Source: a virus
IMG/VR virus record: IMGVR_UViG_3300034418_009035
Coordinates: 1 to 42,048 of that record
DNA length: 42,048 nucleotides
Reading direction: 5' to 3' (one strand)
The position numbers were made by a program, and so were the translations under genes. Below the pieces are notes generated by a model. It had not been told where the DNA came from. It made no database searches and was given only the letters and a program-made list of their open reading frames with translations. Positions 8,265-15,937 of the stretch are shown in pieces; the stretch's first letter is position 1, and every line of letters begins with the position of its first letter.

Positions 8265-8584
8265 GCGAAATCTGGCTAAATTGGTGGAAAGAAATCTTCG
8301 CGGCTAGTGCTATCGGCGTGGCTATCGTTGCTAAAACTCTGTGGACTAGCCTAGTGCCAATTCTACAAGCTTGGAGTCAGAACAGGGCTGAAAGCTACAG
8401 GCACGAAAGCAAAGTCAAAGAACAGGAGCAGATAATTAAAGCACTCGTCGAAGGTATTGAAGAGTACACAAAAACGGGCGGTGATTTAAAAGCTTTGATT
8501 CAATCAAAATCGTTTGCTTTCGGTGTGGCTGACGAATTGCACGCTATTGTCCAAGAGAGTTTGCAGTCGAGCACTCGAAAGTGA
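8261..8584 (+). CDS. Small membrane protein with coiled coil, end of late operon
   Basis: A 107-residue protein starting with GTG in a 4-base overlap with the holin stop. A hydrophobic segment spans about residues 11-35 (FAASAIGVAIVAKTLWTSLVPIL), followed by a charged helix (RHESKVKEQEQIIKALVEGIEEY). This resembles spanin or holin-partner topology, but no lipobox or other decisive motif is present. Its last 41 bases overlap the end of the convergent gene on the other strand, and no terminator hairpin separates them. Confidence 0.62.
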   Translation: MSEIWLNWWKEIFAASAIGVAIVAKTLWTSLVPILQAWSQNRAESYRHESKVKEQEQIIKALVEGIEEYTKTGGDLKALIQSKSFAFGVADELHAIVQESLQSSTRK

Positions 8585-8798
8585 CTTTGCATTGATCCAA
8601 CTGGATTCGCTTTCTCAATACCTTAGCAAAATCCGCGCCTGGATAACTTGAGCTTTCGGCGCTTCTGATATAGTCCAAAATTATACTTAGAATGCGCGCG
8701 TCAAATTCGTGAGCAGGCAGGAAGTTGCAACTTTTTAATTCTTTGTATGCTGTGCTGTTTTCTAGCGTTTTGATTTTAGGTGGGTTATTCTTGCTCAC
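8544..8798 (-). CDS. Hypothetical protein, last gene of the early operon
   Basis: 84 residues from a GTG start preceded by AAAGGGG. It overlaps the stop of the upstream gene by 4 bases, so it is probably translationally coupled. No recognised domain; the middle (FDARILSIILDYIRSAESS) is predicted helical. The 3' 41 bases are shared, antisense, with the last gene of the late operon, so the C-terminus may be a read-through extension. Confidence is moderate because the evidence is coupling and a good ribosome site only. Confidence 0.5.
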   Translation of the reverse strand: MSKNNPPKIKTLENSTAYKELKSCNFLPAHEFDARILSIILDYIRSAESSSYPGADFAKVLRKRIQLDQCKVTFECSTANSLGQ

Positions 8799-9901
8799 TG
8801 TTTCCCCTTTAAAAACCTTTCTAGTTTTTTTGACGGTGTGTTGATGCGCTTATTCTCAAGCAGTAGATAGCGTTCTTCAATATCTTTTTCAAGTTCTTTT
8901 TTCAGCATTTTATAGCGCGTTAAAATGCTGTCGTTTTTCGAAAATACGCGCTTAATAACGCTTAGAACTTGGAAAAAATAGTCGTCTGGTGTGCGCTTGT
9001 CTGTAACGTCTATCCAGATGTGAAATTGCACGTCACCTTTTCCGTTCTTAATCATTATTGAAAATGCTTTTCCTGTTGTGTAGGCGTTTTCAAATCGTCT
9101 CCACTCAAAAACATGCTGTGGATTAAGGTGCGTGTATTTTTTAACAAAGAGATCGCATCTAGCTCTAATCTGTCTCAAATTTTCCTCTTTGTTTAACGCT
9201 TCCTTTTCCTCGTCTGTCATTTCGCGCCGTTTCTGTCTTATATTTTCCAAGTGCTTTTGTCGCGCTTCTTTTTTTCGCTTACGTGTTATTGCGTCCCGCT
9301 TTTTGTCATAGCCCGAAGCGTAGCTGTTGCGCTTTGCTCTAAACTCGTCGCGCATTTTCTCAATCTCTTCTGGCGTGGGCTCGCGACCGTCTAAGTATTT
9401 GTCCCTGATTTTGCACAATTCGTCTAGCATCGGTATAATCCATTTTTCATCTTCTGGCACAAGTAAGCTACCATTAAATTGCGTTGAGTAGTAAGTCTTT
9501 GAAACTTTCTGACCTCTATAAATTAAACACGCTGTTCCCTTGTCGTTTCTTATCATTGTGTTTTTCTTAGAAAGAATTTGAATAATCGCGCTAACGCTTA
9601 AATTCATTCCGTTTTCGGCAAAGTATTGCGCGCGCTCTTTGATGCTTAAATTGTTGCGCTCTTTCGTGCTTTTCTTCTCCAGTGGCATACTGTTCTTGAT
9701 TTGATTTTTTAATCGTGTCCTGCCTGTCCTGCAATCTTCGCAAATTGTCCCGAAGTGGCCCTTGACCGCATTCGTACATTCATCATCTGAATAGCAAAGC
9801 GAATAGCCCGGTGGAAGTTCGGTTGTCAGATAGTCGCTCGTATCGAAAAATTGCCAGTCGTTTTTGATTACGTCGATTTCATTGAATCCGCGTGCATTCA
9901 T
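8795..9901 (-). CDS. Unknown basic protein with Cys motif
   Basis: 368 residues from the ATG at 9901, which overlaps the resolvase stop as ATGA; a longer start at 9922 has no advantage. The N-terminal region contains a C-x5-C ... C-x2-C arrangement (CYSDDEC ... CEDC) that could bind zinc. The centre is very rich in Arg/Lys/Glu (ITRKRKKEARQKHLENIRQKRREMT) and probably a long helix. The C-terminal third has alternating strands (VQFHIWIDVTDKRTPDDYFFQVLSVIKRVF). I do not recognise a family. Its place between resolvase and operon end suggests a DNA-processing or host-takeover role, which is speculation. Confidence 0.7.
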   Translation of the reverse strand: MNARGFNEIDVIKNDWQFFDTSDYLTTELPPGYSLCYSDDECTNAVKGHFGTICEDCRTGRTRLKNQIKNSMPLEKKSTKERNNLSIKERAQYFAENGMNLSVSAIIQILSKKNTMIRNDKGTACLIYRGQKVSKTYYSTQFNGSLLVPEDEKWIIPMLDELCKIRDKYLDGREPTPEEIEKMRDEFRAKRNSYASGYDKKRDAITRKRKKEARQKHLENIRQKRREMTDEEKEALNKEENLRQIRARCDLFVKKYTHLNPQHVFEWRRFENAYTTGKAFSIMIKNGKGDVQFHIWIDVTDKRTPDDYFFQVLSVIKRVFSKNDSILTRYKMLKKELEKDIEERYLLLENKRINTPSKKLERFLKGKQ

Positions 9902-10416
9902 AGAATATACCCCGTTTCGCAATCCATATGCTCAATCCAAGCAATTGCGACACCGATAGCGTCAAGAATGTGGTTTGATGTCCCGTAAAGCGGGCCTTTT
10001 TGCGATTGTATACCTTTGTAAGGATCAGAGCCACCACCAGATGGTTTAAATCGCTCCTTGATAGCTTGTTGCACTTGTGACTTTGTGGCACGCCTTGAGC
10101 CTGTGATTATATGTCCTACATCGGGCTTTTTGATAAGCTCAACAAAAAAAGAAGGCTCGGCGACAGCGTAGAAATAGCCGACCGCGAAGCACGTATCAAA
10201 AACGCTTTGACCTACGCCACGCCCGTAGTGCGATACGTTTTCAATAACCAGCCTGTCCGCGCTGTAATTTCGTATGAATCGCGCTATTTCTTCGTTTCTG
10301 TCGTAGTCGAAATCTTGCAAGCTATATTCGCCGTCTTGGCGCTGAATAACAGCTATTGCGCTTTGAGTTGGGCCTGGATCAATTCCGATAACGTAGTAGT
10401 CTTTTAAGTTTTTCAT
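9898..10416 (-). CDS. RuvC-like Holliday junction resolvase
   Basis: 172 residues with an RNase H-fold pattern. The first acid D13 is in YVIGIDPGPTQSAIAVI, the second E59 in DRLVIENV, and the third D152 in HILDAIGVAIAW, with H149 nearby: the usual D, E, (H)xxD set of RuvC-like nucleases. RuvC proteins cut four-way junctions; in phages they resolve recombination and replication intermediates and branched DNA before packaging. The start is preceded by the AAACGAAAGGG box shared with other early genes, so this gene opens a short translation unit with the gene after it. Confidence 0.87.
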   Translation of the reverse strand: MKNLKDYYVIGIDPGPTQSAIAVIQRQDGEYSLQDFDYDRNEEIARFIRNYSADRLVIENVSHYGRGVGQSVFDTCFAVGYFYAVAEPSFFVELIKKPDVGHIITGSRRATKSQVQQAIKERFKPSGGGSDPYKGIQSQKGPLYGTSNHILDAIGVAIAWIEHMDCETGYIL

Positions 10417-10420
10417 TTTA

Positions 10421-10436
10421 TTTCCCTTTCGTTTTT
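10421..10436 (-). promoter_or_regulatory. AAACGAAAGGGAAA box before the resolvase gene
   Basis: On the minus strand AAAAACGAAAGGGAAA ends 4 bases before the ATG at 10416. GAAAGGG serves as a ribosome site, but the conserved AAAAC upstream is shared with the boxes before dcm, the 207-residue protein, the primase and the gene at 20754, beyond what ribosome binding requires. Confidence 0.6.
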
Positions 10437-10480
10437 AATTTACTATCAATTCTATTTTCTCGCGCTCTTATCTTCAAGAA

Positions 10481-10714
10481 CTATTTTTGAATTTTTGTTA
10501 GTGCGTAGTCGTAAGCTTTCATCCAGCGTTCAAGATAAGCAAGAAAGCTTTCAAAGTCGTTTTCCAGGTAGGCTCGATTGATACCGTTTTCAACCTCTTC
10601 TAGCGTTTTTTTATGCTCTACTAGAATCGTCATAACTTCAAGGACGTTGTTGCCTACCTTCTTAGCTACAGCATCGACTACTTGATTTAATACTTTGTCG
10701 AATTTTTTAGCCAT
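10481..10714 (-). CDS. Hypothetical 77-residue helical protein
   Basis: A small, largely helical protein (DKVLNQVVDAVAKKVG ... EEVENGINRAYLENDFESFLAYLERWMKAY). The ATG at 10714 lies within the end of the SF2 helicase gene (8-base overlap) and has a strong AGAGGTGG site, so it is probably co-expressed with the helicase. No cysteine or membrane motif, and no family recognised. It could be a small helicase partner, but nothing beyond position supports this. Confidence 0.62.
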   Translation of the reverse strand: MAKKFDKVLNQVVDAVAKKVGNNVLEVMTILVEHKKTLEEVENGINRAYLENDFESFLAYLERWMKAYDYALTKIQK

Positions 10715-12407
10715 TTTCCACCTCTTTCAATTCGTTCGGCTTCACTCTTGAAGCGTCGATCATTTCAAAATATTTACCTTTCTGACGCAACTTGATCCAG
10801 CCTTTAAAGTTTGACAAATCAGACCTTAATTCAAAAGCTTGCATGTTATTCTGAAACTTCTTGAACCTGCCTGTCAACAACTTCCATTTGTTCGCGGCGC
10901 GGTAGCTTAAAAACTCATTGGAAAAATTCAAATACTCGGCGTGGAATTGTTGCTCAACTGTTATTCCGAAAATCGACTGCATTGGCTCGGACTCATAAAA
11001 TAAAACTCTAATCATTTCATTCTTTTTCGAGCTGGTATACAATTCGACTTTTACTGAATCAACCTGAAACCATTTCGCGGTCTTTTGTTTTTCCTTCTTC
11101 AATTCAATATCAACTAATTCGACCTTTTTAATAACCTTAGCGAAAAAGTGACCGCATTCACTACAGGCTTCAGCCGTACCGCTCACAATCTCATTACAGG
11201 ACGGGCAAACTTTCCCACCACCAAACGCCTCTTCCTTCTCTTCCAGCTCTTCCACGCTCTTAAATTTCCACCGCTCTTTGTAGGTGGGCACATGGGGCTT
11301 TGCCGGGTGTCCGTGGCGTGCGTAGTTGTCCGAAAGGTCAAGCACTATGCAATCGTCCTTCCCTTCTGCGATCCGCGCACCGCGCCCGACCATTTGAACG
11401 AAAAGGCTAGCTGATAGCGTTGGCCTGGCAAGCACGATACAGTCGATTTCTGGATAATCAAAGCCAGTAGTTAAAACGCCTACGTTACAGCAAGCGCGGA
11501 GCCTGCCTGATTTGAATTGCTCAAGTATTCGATTGCGCTCTTTCTTCGGCATTTTGCTGTGTACCGTATCGCACTCTATACCCGCTGAATTTAGCAAATC
11601 AGAAACGCGCTTCGCGTGTTCAATCGTCACGCAAAATATAATGATATGCTCGCGCTCCTGGGCGTGCTTTTCGATGCTATCAAGAACGCTTCCGATATGG
11701 CGTATCATAACTTTTGACAAGTCGCCTTCGTTGTAGTCGCCTGCCGTTCTTTTCACGCTTGACAAGTCTTTTCTTGCTGTTGGGCTCGCTTTGTATCGGA
11801 TCGGGCAAAGATAGCCTTGTGATTGTAGTTCGTCCATCGAAATTGAATAGTTGAGCCGGTCAAACCAATTCGCGCTTTCATCTTTGCAGGCGTTCCCAAA
11901 AATGTAACCGTGATTGAGTCGGTACGGCGTAGCAGTAAAGCCAAGCAGTCGCGCTGTCGGTCTTTTGCTTCGATTTATGTCGATTATATCTTTGTACTGA
12001 CTCGGCTTGTTTTTCGGCGCAAGCGTATGCACTTCGTCAATGATTATCAGGTTAAACGGCTCGCAGAACTGGACAAGCTTGCTATAACTTTGAGGCGTTG
12101 CTATCAGGATCGGTTTTTTAACTTGCTTTTTTGCGCTCACACTTGAGCAACAAATGCCGATATTTTCAACGCCTTCGGGGTAGACCGCTTTGATTTTGTC
12201 GAAACTTTGCTCGACTAACTCTTTTTGACGGGTCAAGATCAGAGTGCGAAACGATTTGAATTTTGTGTGATAGCGTTCTATCAAATGGCTGAAAATTACG
12301 GTTTTCCCTGCACCAGTCGCCGCCTGCAACAGCGCGTTATCTTCTTCTAGTAGGTCGGCTTGTATTGTGGTTATTGCGTCCTCTTGATATTTTCTGAGGT
12401 TTAGCAT
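10707..12407 (-). CDS. SF2 DEAD/DEAH-box helicase with zinc ribbon
   Basis: 566 residues with the full SF2 motif set: Q-like KYQEDAI at 6-12, Walker A AATGAGKT at 29-36, DEVH at 124-127, TATP at 158-161, a helicase C domain with FCVTIEHAKR at 258, TTGFDYP at 313, and motif VI QMVGRGAR at 338-345. A four-cysteine zinc ribbon follows (C401, C404, C415, C418). It resembles UvsW/RadD-like phage and bacterial helicases that remodel branched DNA, fitting the resolvase and Sak4-like genes in the same operon. The start overlaps the dcm stop by 7 bases and has a GAGG site. Confidence 0.9.
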   Translation of the reverse strand: MLNLRKYQEDAITTIQADLLEEDNALLQAATGAGKTVIFSHLIERYHTKFKSFRTLILTRQKELVEQSFDKIKAVYPEGVENIGICCSSVSAKKQVKKPILIATPQSYSKLVQFCEPFNLIIIDEVHTLAPKNKPSQYKDIIDINRSKRPTARLLGFTATPYRLNHGYIFGNACKDESANWFDRLNYSISMDELQSQGYLCPIRYKASPTARKDLSSVKRTAGDYNEGDLSKVMIRHIGSVLDSIEKHAQEREHIIIFCVTIEHAKRVSDLLNSAGIECDTVHSKMPKKERNRILEQFKSGRLRACCNVGVLTTGFDYPEIDCIVLARPTLSASLFVQMVGRGARIAEGKDDCIVLDLSDNYARHGHPAKPHVPTYKERWKFKSVEELEEKEEAFGGGKVCPSCNEIVSGTAEACSECGHFFAKVIKKVELVDIELKKEKQKTAKWFQVDSVKVELYTSSKKNEMIRVLFYESEPMQSIFGITVEQQFHAEYLNFSNEFLSYRAANKWKLLTGRFKKFQNNMQAFELRSDLSNFKGWIKLRQKGKYFEMIDASRVKPNELKEVENG

Positions 12408-13387
12408 TGCTCAACCTCTTTTATTGCTTGACCGATCAAAAATGGAATTTGAGGAACTACGGCGTTTCCTAGTCCTTTAATTCTGTGTGCCCGATTGGAA
12501 AGCCCATTAACCACTCTACCCACTCCAAGTTCAGTTGCCCAGATGCCTTTCTGCCACTTTCTAATTCCTTCGTTGATACTGTGTTGCAAAGCCTTATGTA
12601 ATGCCCTTTGCTCTTTCGCTGCTCTTCTGTAAGATTGTTGTATTTGTCTGCTTCTGATGCTGTTGGAGTTGGAAACATTTCTGGATGCGCCACTTGATCC
12701 CTCAAGTTGATGGGCATTCCTTGTTCCATCTTCCGAATCATAGTCTCCTTGCTCTTTGGGCCGCCTGTCCCTTCTGATGCTGTCGGCGTTCTGAATATCG
12801 GTGGAGTCCAGTTCTCCCTTGCAGCCTGTAAAGTTGATTTTGGGCCGTTCTTCTTGTTTCCGTTTTTGTTCGGGGCTTCGCAAGCTGTTGGGGTTGGAAT
12901 CAGGTTTGTTCGCAACAATCCAAATTCTCTCTCTTTTGTGCCAAGCTCCAACCGCTGAAGCTGGAATGCAAAACCATTGCACACAATACCCCGCTTGGGC
13001 CAAGTCTCTAAGAACTCTTCCGAAGTACCGCCCAGACTCACTTGAGAGAAGCCCTGGGACGTTTTCAGCCACGACCCATTTGGGTTGAGCTTCGCAAATG
13101 ATCCTATGCATTTCTCCCCATAAATCTCGTGAATCTTCTGAAGCAAGTCTTTTACCTGCGAGCGAGTGAGGCTGACAGGGGAAGCCTCCTGTAACAATGT
13201 CGATTCCTTTGTATTCTTTTCCATCTAGTTTCCTTATGTCTCTATGAACTGGTACGCCTGGCCAGTTCTTGTTCAATACTTTTGTTGGATAATCTTCGAT
13301 TTCACAAAAGGCGGTTGTTTCAATTCCTGCCCAGTGAAAACCAAGAGCAAACCCACCAATGCCTGAAAATAAGTCAAGTGATTGCAT
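12401..13387 (-). CDS. dcm: DNA cytosine-5 methyltransferase
   Basis: C5-methyltransferase that would modify cytosine in phage DNA. The start at 13387 (MQSLDLFSGIGGFA, 328 residues) is chosen over the ATG nine codons upstream because an AAACGAAAGGGAAAG box lies directly before it. Motif I DLFSGIGG is at 4-11, motif IV GGFPCQP with catalytic C71, motif VI ENVPG with E108, motif VIII KRERIWIVA, and motifs IX-X near the end (RIKGLGNAVVPQ). Residues about 160-290, where the target-recognition region sits, are unusually rich in Asn, Ser, Arg and Gln, which the overlapping gene on the same strand may explain. The role could be protection from host restriction or gene control. Confidence 0.92.
   Translation of the reverse strand: MQSLDLFSGIGGFALGFHWAGIETTAFCEIEDYPTKVLNKNWPGVPVHRDIRKLDGKEYKGIDIVTGGFPCQPHSLAGKRLASEDSRDLWGEMHRIICEAQPKWVVAENVPGLLSSESGRYFGRVLRDLAQAGYCVQWFCIPASAVGAWHKRERIWIVANKPDSNPNSLRSPEQKRKQEERPKINFTGCKGELDSTDIQNADSIRRDRRPKEQGDYDSEDGTRNAHQLEGSSGASRNVSNSNSIRSRQIQQSYRRAAKEQRALHKALQHSINEGIRKWQKGIWATELGVGRVVNGLSNRAHRIKGLGNAVVPQIPFLIGQAIKEVEQC
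12469..13224 (-). CDS. Overprinted gene inside dcm (TPTASEA / WVEWLMGFP family)
   Basis: A 251-codon ORF on the same strand as dcm, shifted +1, and entirely inside it. It has its own AAGGA site 6 bases before the ATG. The protein has ordered motifs I recognise from a widespread phage protein family of unknown function often found beside methyltransferases: LNPNGSWLKTSQGFSQ, EEFLETWPKRGIVCNGFAF, repeated TPTASEA-type segments (IPTPTACEAP, FRTPTASEGTGG, FPTPTASEADK) and the C-terminal GQLNLEWVEWLMGFPIGHTEL. Chance shadow ORFs do not carry family motifs in order. Function unknown; a methyltransferase partner or specificity factor is speculation. Confidence 0.78.
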   Translation of the reverse strand: MEKNTKESTLLQEASPVSLTRSQVKDLLQKIHEIYGEKCIGSFAKLNPNGSWLKTSQGFSQVSLGGTSEEFLETWPKRGIVCNGFAFQLQRLELGTKEREFGLLRTNLIPTPTACEAPNKNGNKKNGPKSTLQAARENWTPPIFRTPTASEGTGGPKSKETMIRKMEQGMPINLRDQVAHPEMFPTPTASEADKYNNLTEEQRKSKGHYIRLCNTVSTKELESGRKASGQLNLEWVEWLMGFPIGHTELKD

Positions 13388-13388
13388 C

Positions 13389-13404
13389 TTTCCCTTTCGT
13401 TTTT
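13389..13404 (-). promoter_or_regulatory. AAACGAAAGGGAAA box before dcm
   Basis: Minus-strand AAAAACGAAAGGGAAA ends two bases before the ATG at 13387, placing GAAAGGG at ribosome-site distance. It decides the dcm start and matches the boxes before four other gene starts. Confidence 0.6.
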
Positions 13405-13410
13405 CGTTTT

Positions 13411-14034
13411 TCAAAGTTTTCGAAGTCGTTTCACTTCCTCAGACCATAGCAATTTTTCCCATCTATCAGTGACAACCTGCGAGTTTTTATCAAGCTCTAT
13501 GAAATACGCATTGCTGGCGAACTCTTCCGCGCTCATTTTGTATTGTGCCTTGATTCGCTTGTCGAAGCTGTACAAGTATTTTTTGATCGTTCTTGATTTC
13601 ATCTTCTTATTCTTGCAAGCGCGTACAAGCAAAAGCCTGTCTCTATCGTATGCGCTGAATAAGTCGCTGTGCTTGAAATTGAAAAGCGGTTTCAATTGCG
13701 ATTGTATTCGGTCTAAAAAAGCATCGTCGAAATTTGTTAGTTTTTCAATTTTCCCCTTCTCAATAAGTTTGAGGAAGTACGCGGTTTTTGGATCGTTCTT
13801 TTTGATATAAGCGTAGCTTTCGCGCTTCATTTTCTCGGTCGGCTCTTCACCTGCTTTGATTTTCCAGGGGTTTGAATACTTGCCAGTCAAACATCCCGCA
13901 TAGAAATCAGCTCGGTCGATACACTTGAAAAGATGCGTTAGGCCACGGAAAATATCGTCAATACTCACACAATTTGCAGTCGTGCAGGTATTGTCAGAAC
14001 TTTCAAAGTAGCGCACTTCCTCGTTATCACTCAT
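13411..14034 (-). CDS. Hypothetical 207-residue replication-block protein
   Basis: Its ATG overlaps the stop of the SSB-like gene (TAATG), so it is probably coupled to it. The sequence is charged and mostly helical, with cysteines near the start (C17, C22, C37, C48) and a basic stretch (ACKNKKMKSRTIKKYLYSFDKR). No family is recognised. Position between the SSB-like and methyltransferase genes suggests a DNA-metabolism accessory. The longer dcm reading (start at 13414) would overlap its stop by 4 bases; the preferred dcm start at 13387 leaves a 23-base gap. Confidence 0.7.
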   Translation of the reverse strand: MSDNEEVRYFESSDNTCTTANCVSIDDIFRGLTHLFKCIDRADFYAGCLTGKYSNPWKIKAGEEPTEKMKRESYAYIKKNDPKTAYFLKLIEKGKIEKLTNFDDAFLDRIQSQLKPLFNFKHSDLFSAYDRDRLLLVRACKNKKMKSRTIKKYLYSFDKRIKAQYKMSAEEFASNAYFIELDKNSQVVTDRWEKLLWSEEVKRLRKL

Positions 14035-14540
14035 TAGAATGGTGCGTCTTCGGTAGTCGTTGCCGTTGCCGGATCGGCTATCTCTTTAACCTTACTTGCT
14101 GAACTGCTTGTAGCGCTTGCGCTCTTTTGGTTCGCACTTGTCAAAGGTTTGAGCCGTTTAATTCCGTTGTGGTGTCGTGTCTCGCCGTTGTACTGGGTTG
14201 TTTCAACTTTCACAACTGCCAAGGCTTTTTTACCGACCGCACTTTCAAAACTTTCTAGCTTTCTGAATTGCTCTTCTGTAAATCCGAGAGCTAAGAAAGT
14301 TTGAAAGATAATCTTTTGGCTTATCTTGTTGTCAAGGATTTGGCGCTGGTAAAGCGTTCTTCCCTTATCAAGTACAGTGTACTCAAGTTCAAGCATAGGT
14401 TTGCCACCCTTGCTTTCTTTCAAAACTGTATTCGCTACTATCACCGGGTATTCGCCTTCGGGGAGCGGTTTGAACTCCATCTCTTCCTTAGCTTCGCTGA
14501 TTGCTTCTTCGTCTAGTCCGAATTTCGCCCATACGCTCAT
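14034..14540 (-). CDS. DUF669-like single-strand DNA-binding protein
   Basis: 168 residues. The N-terminal part (EFKPLPEGEYPVIVANTVLKESKGGKPMLELEYTVLD) matches the style of DUF669 proteins, which act as phage single-strand DNA-binding proteins. The C-terminus is a low-complexity Ser/Ala/Thr linker ending TTEDAPF, the acidic D-x-P-F tip that SSBs use to recruit partners. It overlaps the Sak4-like gene by 4 bases (ATGA), the usual pairing of annealing protein and SSB, and has a GGAAGAGG ribosome site. Confidence 0.8.
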   Translation of the reverse strand: MSVWAKFGLDEEAISEAKEEMEFKPLPEGEYPVIVANTVLKESKGGKPMLELEYTVLDKGRTLYQRQILDNKISQKIIFQTFLALGFTEEQFRKLESFESAVGKKALAVVKVETTQYNGETRHHNGIKRLKPLTSANQKSASATSSSASKVKEIADPATATTTEDAPF

Positions 14541-15262
14541 TGTTCTACCTCTTCCTGTGCTGGTTCGTTGTTCATAATTTTGTTATAGATTGCTCCGAGA
14601 TCTGGCGCTTCGTTGAGTGCTAACCTGCCTGAGCGATCCTTGGCCACATAGTTGTCAATCGGCTGTGTGAGCAAAAAGCGCTCATACTCGCCTGACTCAC
14701 CCATCTCGACGCGATAGTACAATACTTCGTCAAAGTAGGCTGGCAACTTCTCAGCTACCGCCTTGCCTGGTACGTCTGCCCCTTTGAATCGCACGTTGTT
14801 TTCGTCCTTGTTGATTTTAGGTAGGCATGTGAAAACTACGTTGTAAGGCTTCAAATCTCTAAACGCTTTGATGAGCTTCTGGAATCGCTCCCCGTACTTG
14901 CTCCACGCCCTTAGCGTGTCTTTGTCTGTCGGGTATTGCTTCTTGATATGCTCAAAACAGCGCTCGCCGATTTCAGTAAGCGAGTCGATAAATACCCACT
15001 GGTATGAAGCTTTCGCTTCGTCCTCGTTTAAGTGATTGAAAATGTCAATCAAATCATCAAAAGTCTCAACTTCGAAGCCTGAAACGTGACCGCTTCTGAC
15101 CTCTTCAATTACCGACAGCAATCCAGACTCGGCGCTGATGACGCATACCTTCTGGTCTTTCGGGATCGTCTTTACAAGTGACGTTTTTCCCACTCCTGGC
15201 TCACCAATAATCATGGCGACCATTCTTTCCTGACTTTGCACTTCAATAGGTTTCAAAGGCAT
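14537..15262 (-). CDS. Sak4-like RecA-fold ATPase (phage recombinase)
   Basis: 241 residues with a RecA-fold ATPase pattern: Walker A IIGEPGVGKTS at 18-28, the CVISAESGLLS strand at 40-50, and Walker B WVFIDSLTEIGE with D93. The short P-loop domain without an N-terminal oligomerisation arm is typical of the AAA_24/Sak4 group, which promotes single-strand annealing in phage recombination with an SSB. Here the SSB-like gene follows directly. Start ATG at 15262 has a GGAAGGGAAG site and overlaps the upstream gene by 20 bases. Confidence 0.85.
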   Translation of the reverse strand: MPLKPIEVQSQERMVAMIIGEPGVGKTSLVKTIPKDQKVCVISAESGLLSVIEEVRSGHVSGFEVETFDDLIDIFNHLNEDEAKASYQWVFIDSLTEIGERCFEHIKKQYPTDKDTLRAWSKYGERFQKLIKAFRDLKPYNVVFTCLPKINKDENNVRFKGADVPGKAVAEKLPAYFDEVLYYRVEMGESGEYERFLLTQPIDNYVAKDRSGRLALNEAPDLGAIYNKIMNNEPAQEEVEQ

Positions 15263-15485
15263 TTTTCTTCCCTTCCTTTTCTTTTAATATGGATTGCAAC
15301 CGCGCAATCTCGTCATCAATTCTATTTATCTCGTTGGACAGATGCAAGATAAACTTTTCTTGCGCCTGTGGTGTTAACTCTCCCCAACTTGCCAGACGTC
15401 CCGGCTTCATTGGGTTTTGATTCGGTATATAAAACGGCTGACCGTCCTTTATACTTCTAGCTATTTTTACAATGTCGATTTTCAT
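15243..15485 (-). CDS. Hypothetical 80-residue protein with C-terminal coiled coil
   Basis: Begins in an ATGA overlap with the preceding gene and ends 20 bases inside the Sak4-like gene, so all three are probably translated together. The N-terminal half (DGQPFYIPNQNPMKPGRLASWGELTPQAQEKF) is Pro-rich, and the C-terminal half (NRIDDEIARLQSILKEKEGKK) is a heptad-like helix. Family not recognised; perhaps a small partner of the recombinase. Confidence 0.65.
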   Translation of the reverse strand: MKIDIVKIARSIKDGQPFYIPNQNPMKPGRLASWGELTPQAQEKFILHLSNEINRIDDEIARLQSILKEKEGKKNAFETY

Positions 15486-15913
15486 TCGACGAATCCGATC
15501 ATGGCTACGTCCTCAACAGTATCGAAACTTACAGATGGTTTTGCGTGCTTTACTTCTACAAGTTCGGCAATGGTATCGCCTTGCTCGCTCTCCAGAGCTT
15601 GCAGGTAGGCTTTTTTATCAATCTGCCATTTGTGGTTACAAAATTGAGAAAGTAGTTCCGGGCTCATCTTCAGCGCCTCTTTTTTGAGGCTCAAATTTTC
15701 TTTAAAGACCACTTTCGCGGTCATTTGGCCCTGGACAAGATTGACTGTGTTGCAGTCCTCTTTTTTCTGCAAACATGCCTGACTGATAACTCGGAACTTG
15801 ATTTTGTCCAGTTCGGCGTTAAGTCTGTCAATTTGCTTTTTGATTGCAAAGCCTTGCTTGATAAGGTCTTGTGTTTCTGTCTCGTTTGTGTCTTCTGTTT
15901 CTTTAAATAACAT
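15482..15913 (-). CDS. Hypothetical 143-residue protein upstream of the recombinase
   Basis: The ATG at 15913 is chosen because AGGAG lies 6 bases upstream; a TTG two codons earlier is less likely. The first half is helical (DLIKQGFAIKKQIDRLNAELDKIKFRVIS), the second mixed (VNLVQGQMTAKVVFKENLSLKKEAL ... KAYLQALESEQG). This layout is common in small phage proteins beside annealing and SSB genes, but I cannot name a family. It probably heads the recombination operon, divergent from the cysteine-rich gene at 15938. Confidence 0.68.
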   Translation of the reverse strand: MLFKETEDTNETETQDLIKQGFAIKKQIDRLNAELDKIKFRVISQACLQKKEDCNTVNLVQGQMTAKVVFKENLSLKKEALKMSPELLSQFCNHKWQIDKKAYLQALESEQGDTIAELVEVKHAKPSVSFDTVEDVAMIGFVE

Positions 15914-15937
15914 TTTCAACTCCTATGTTATTATTAA

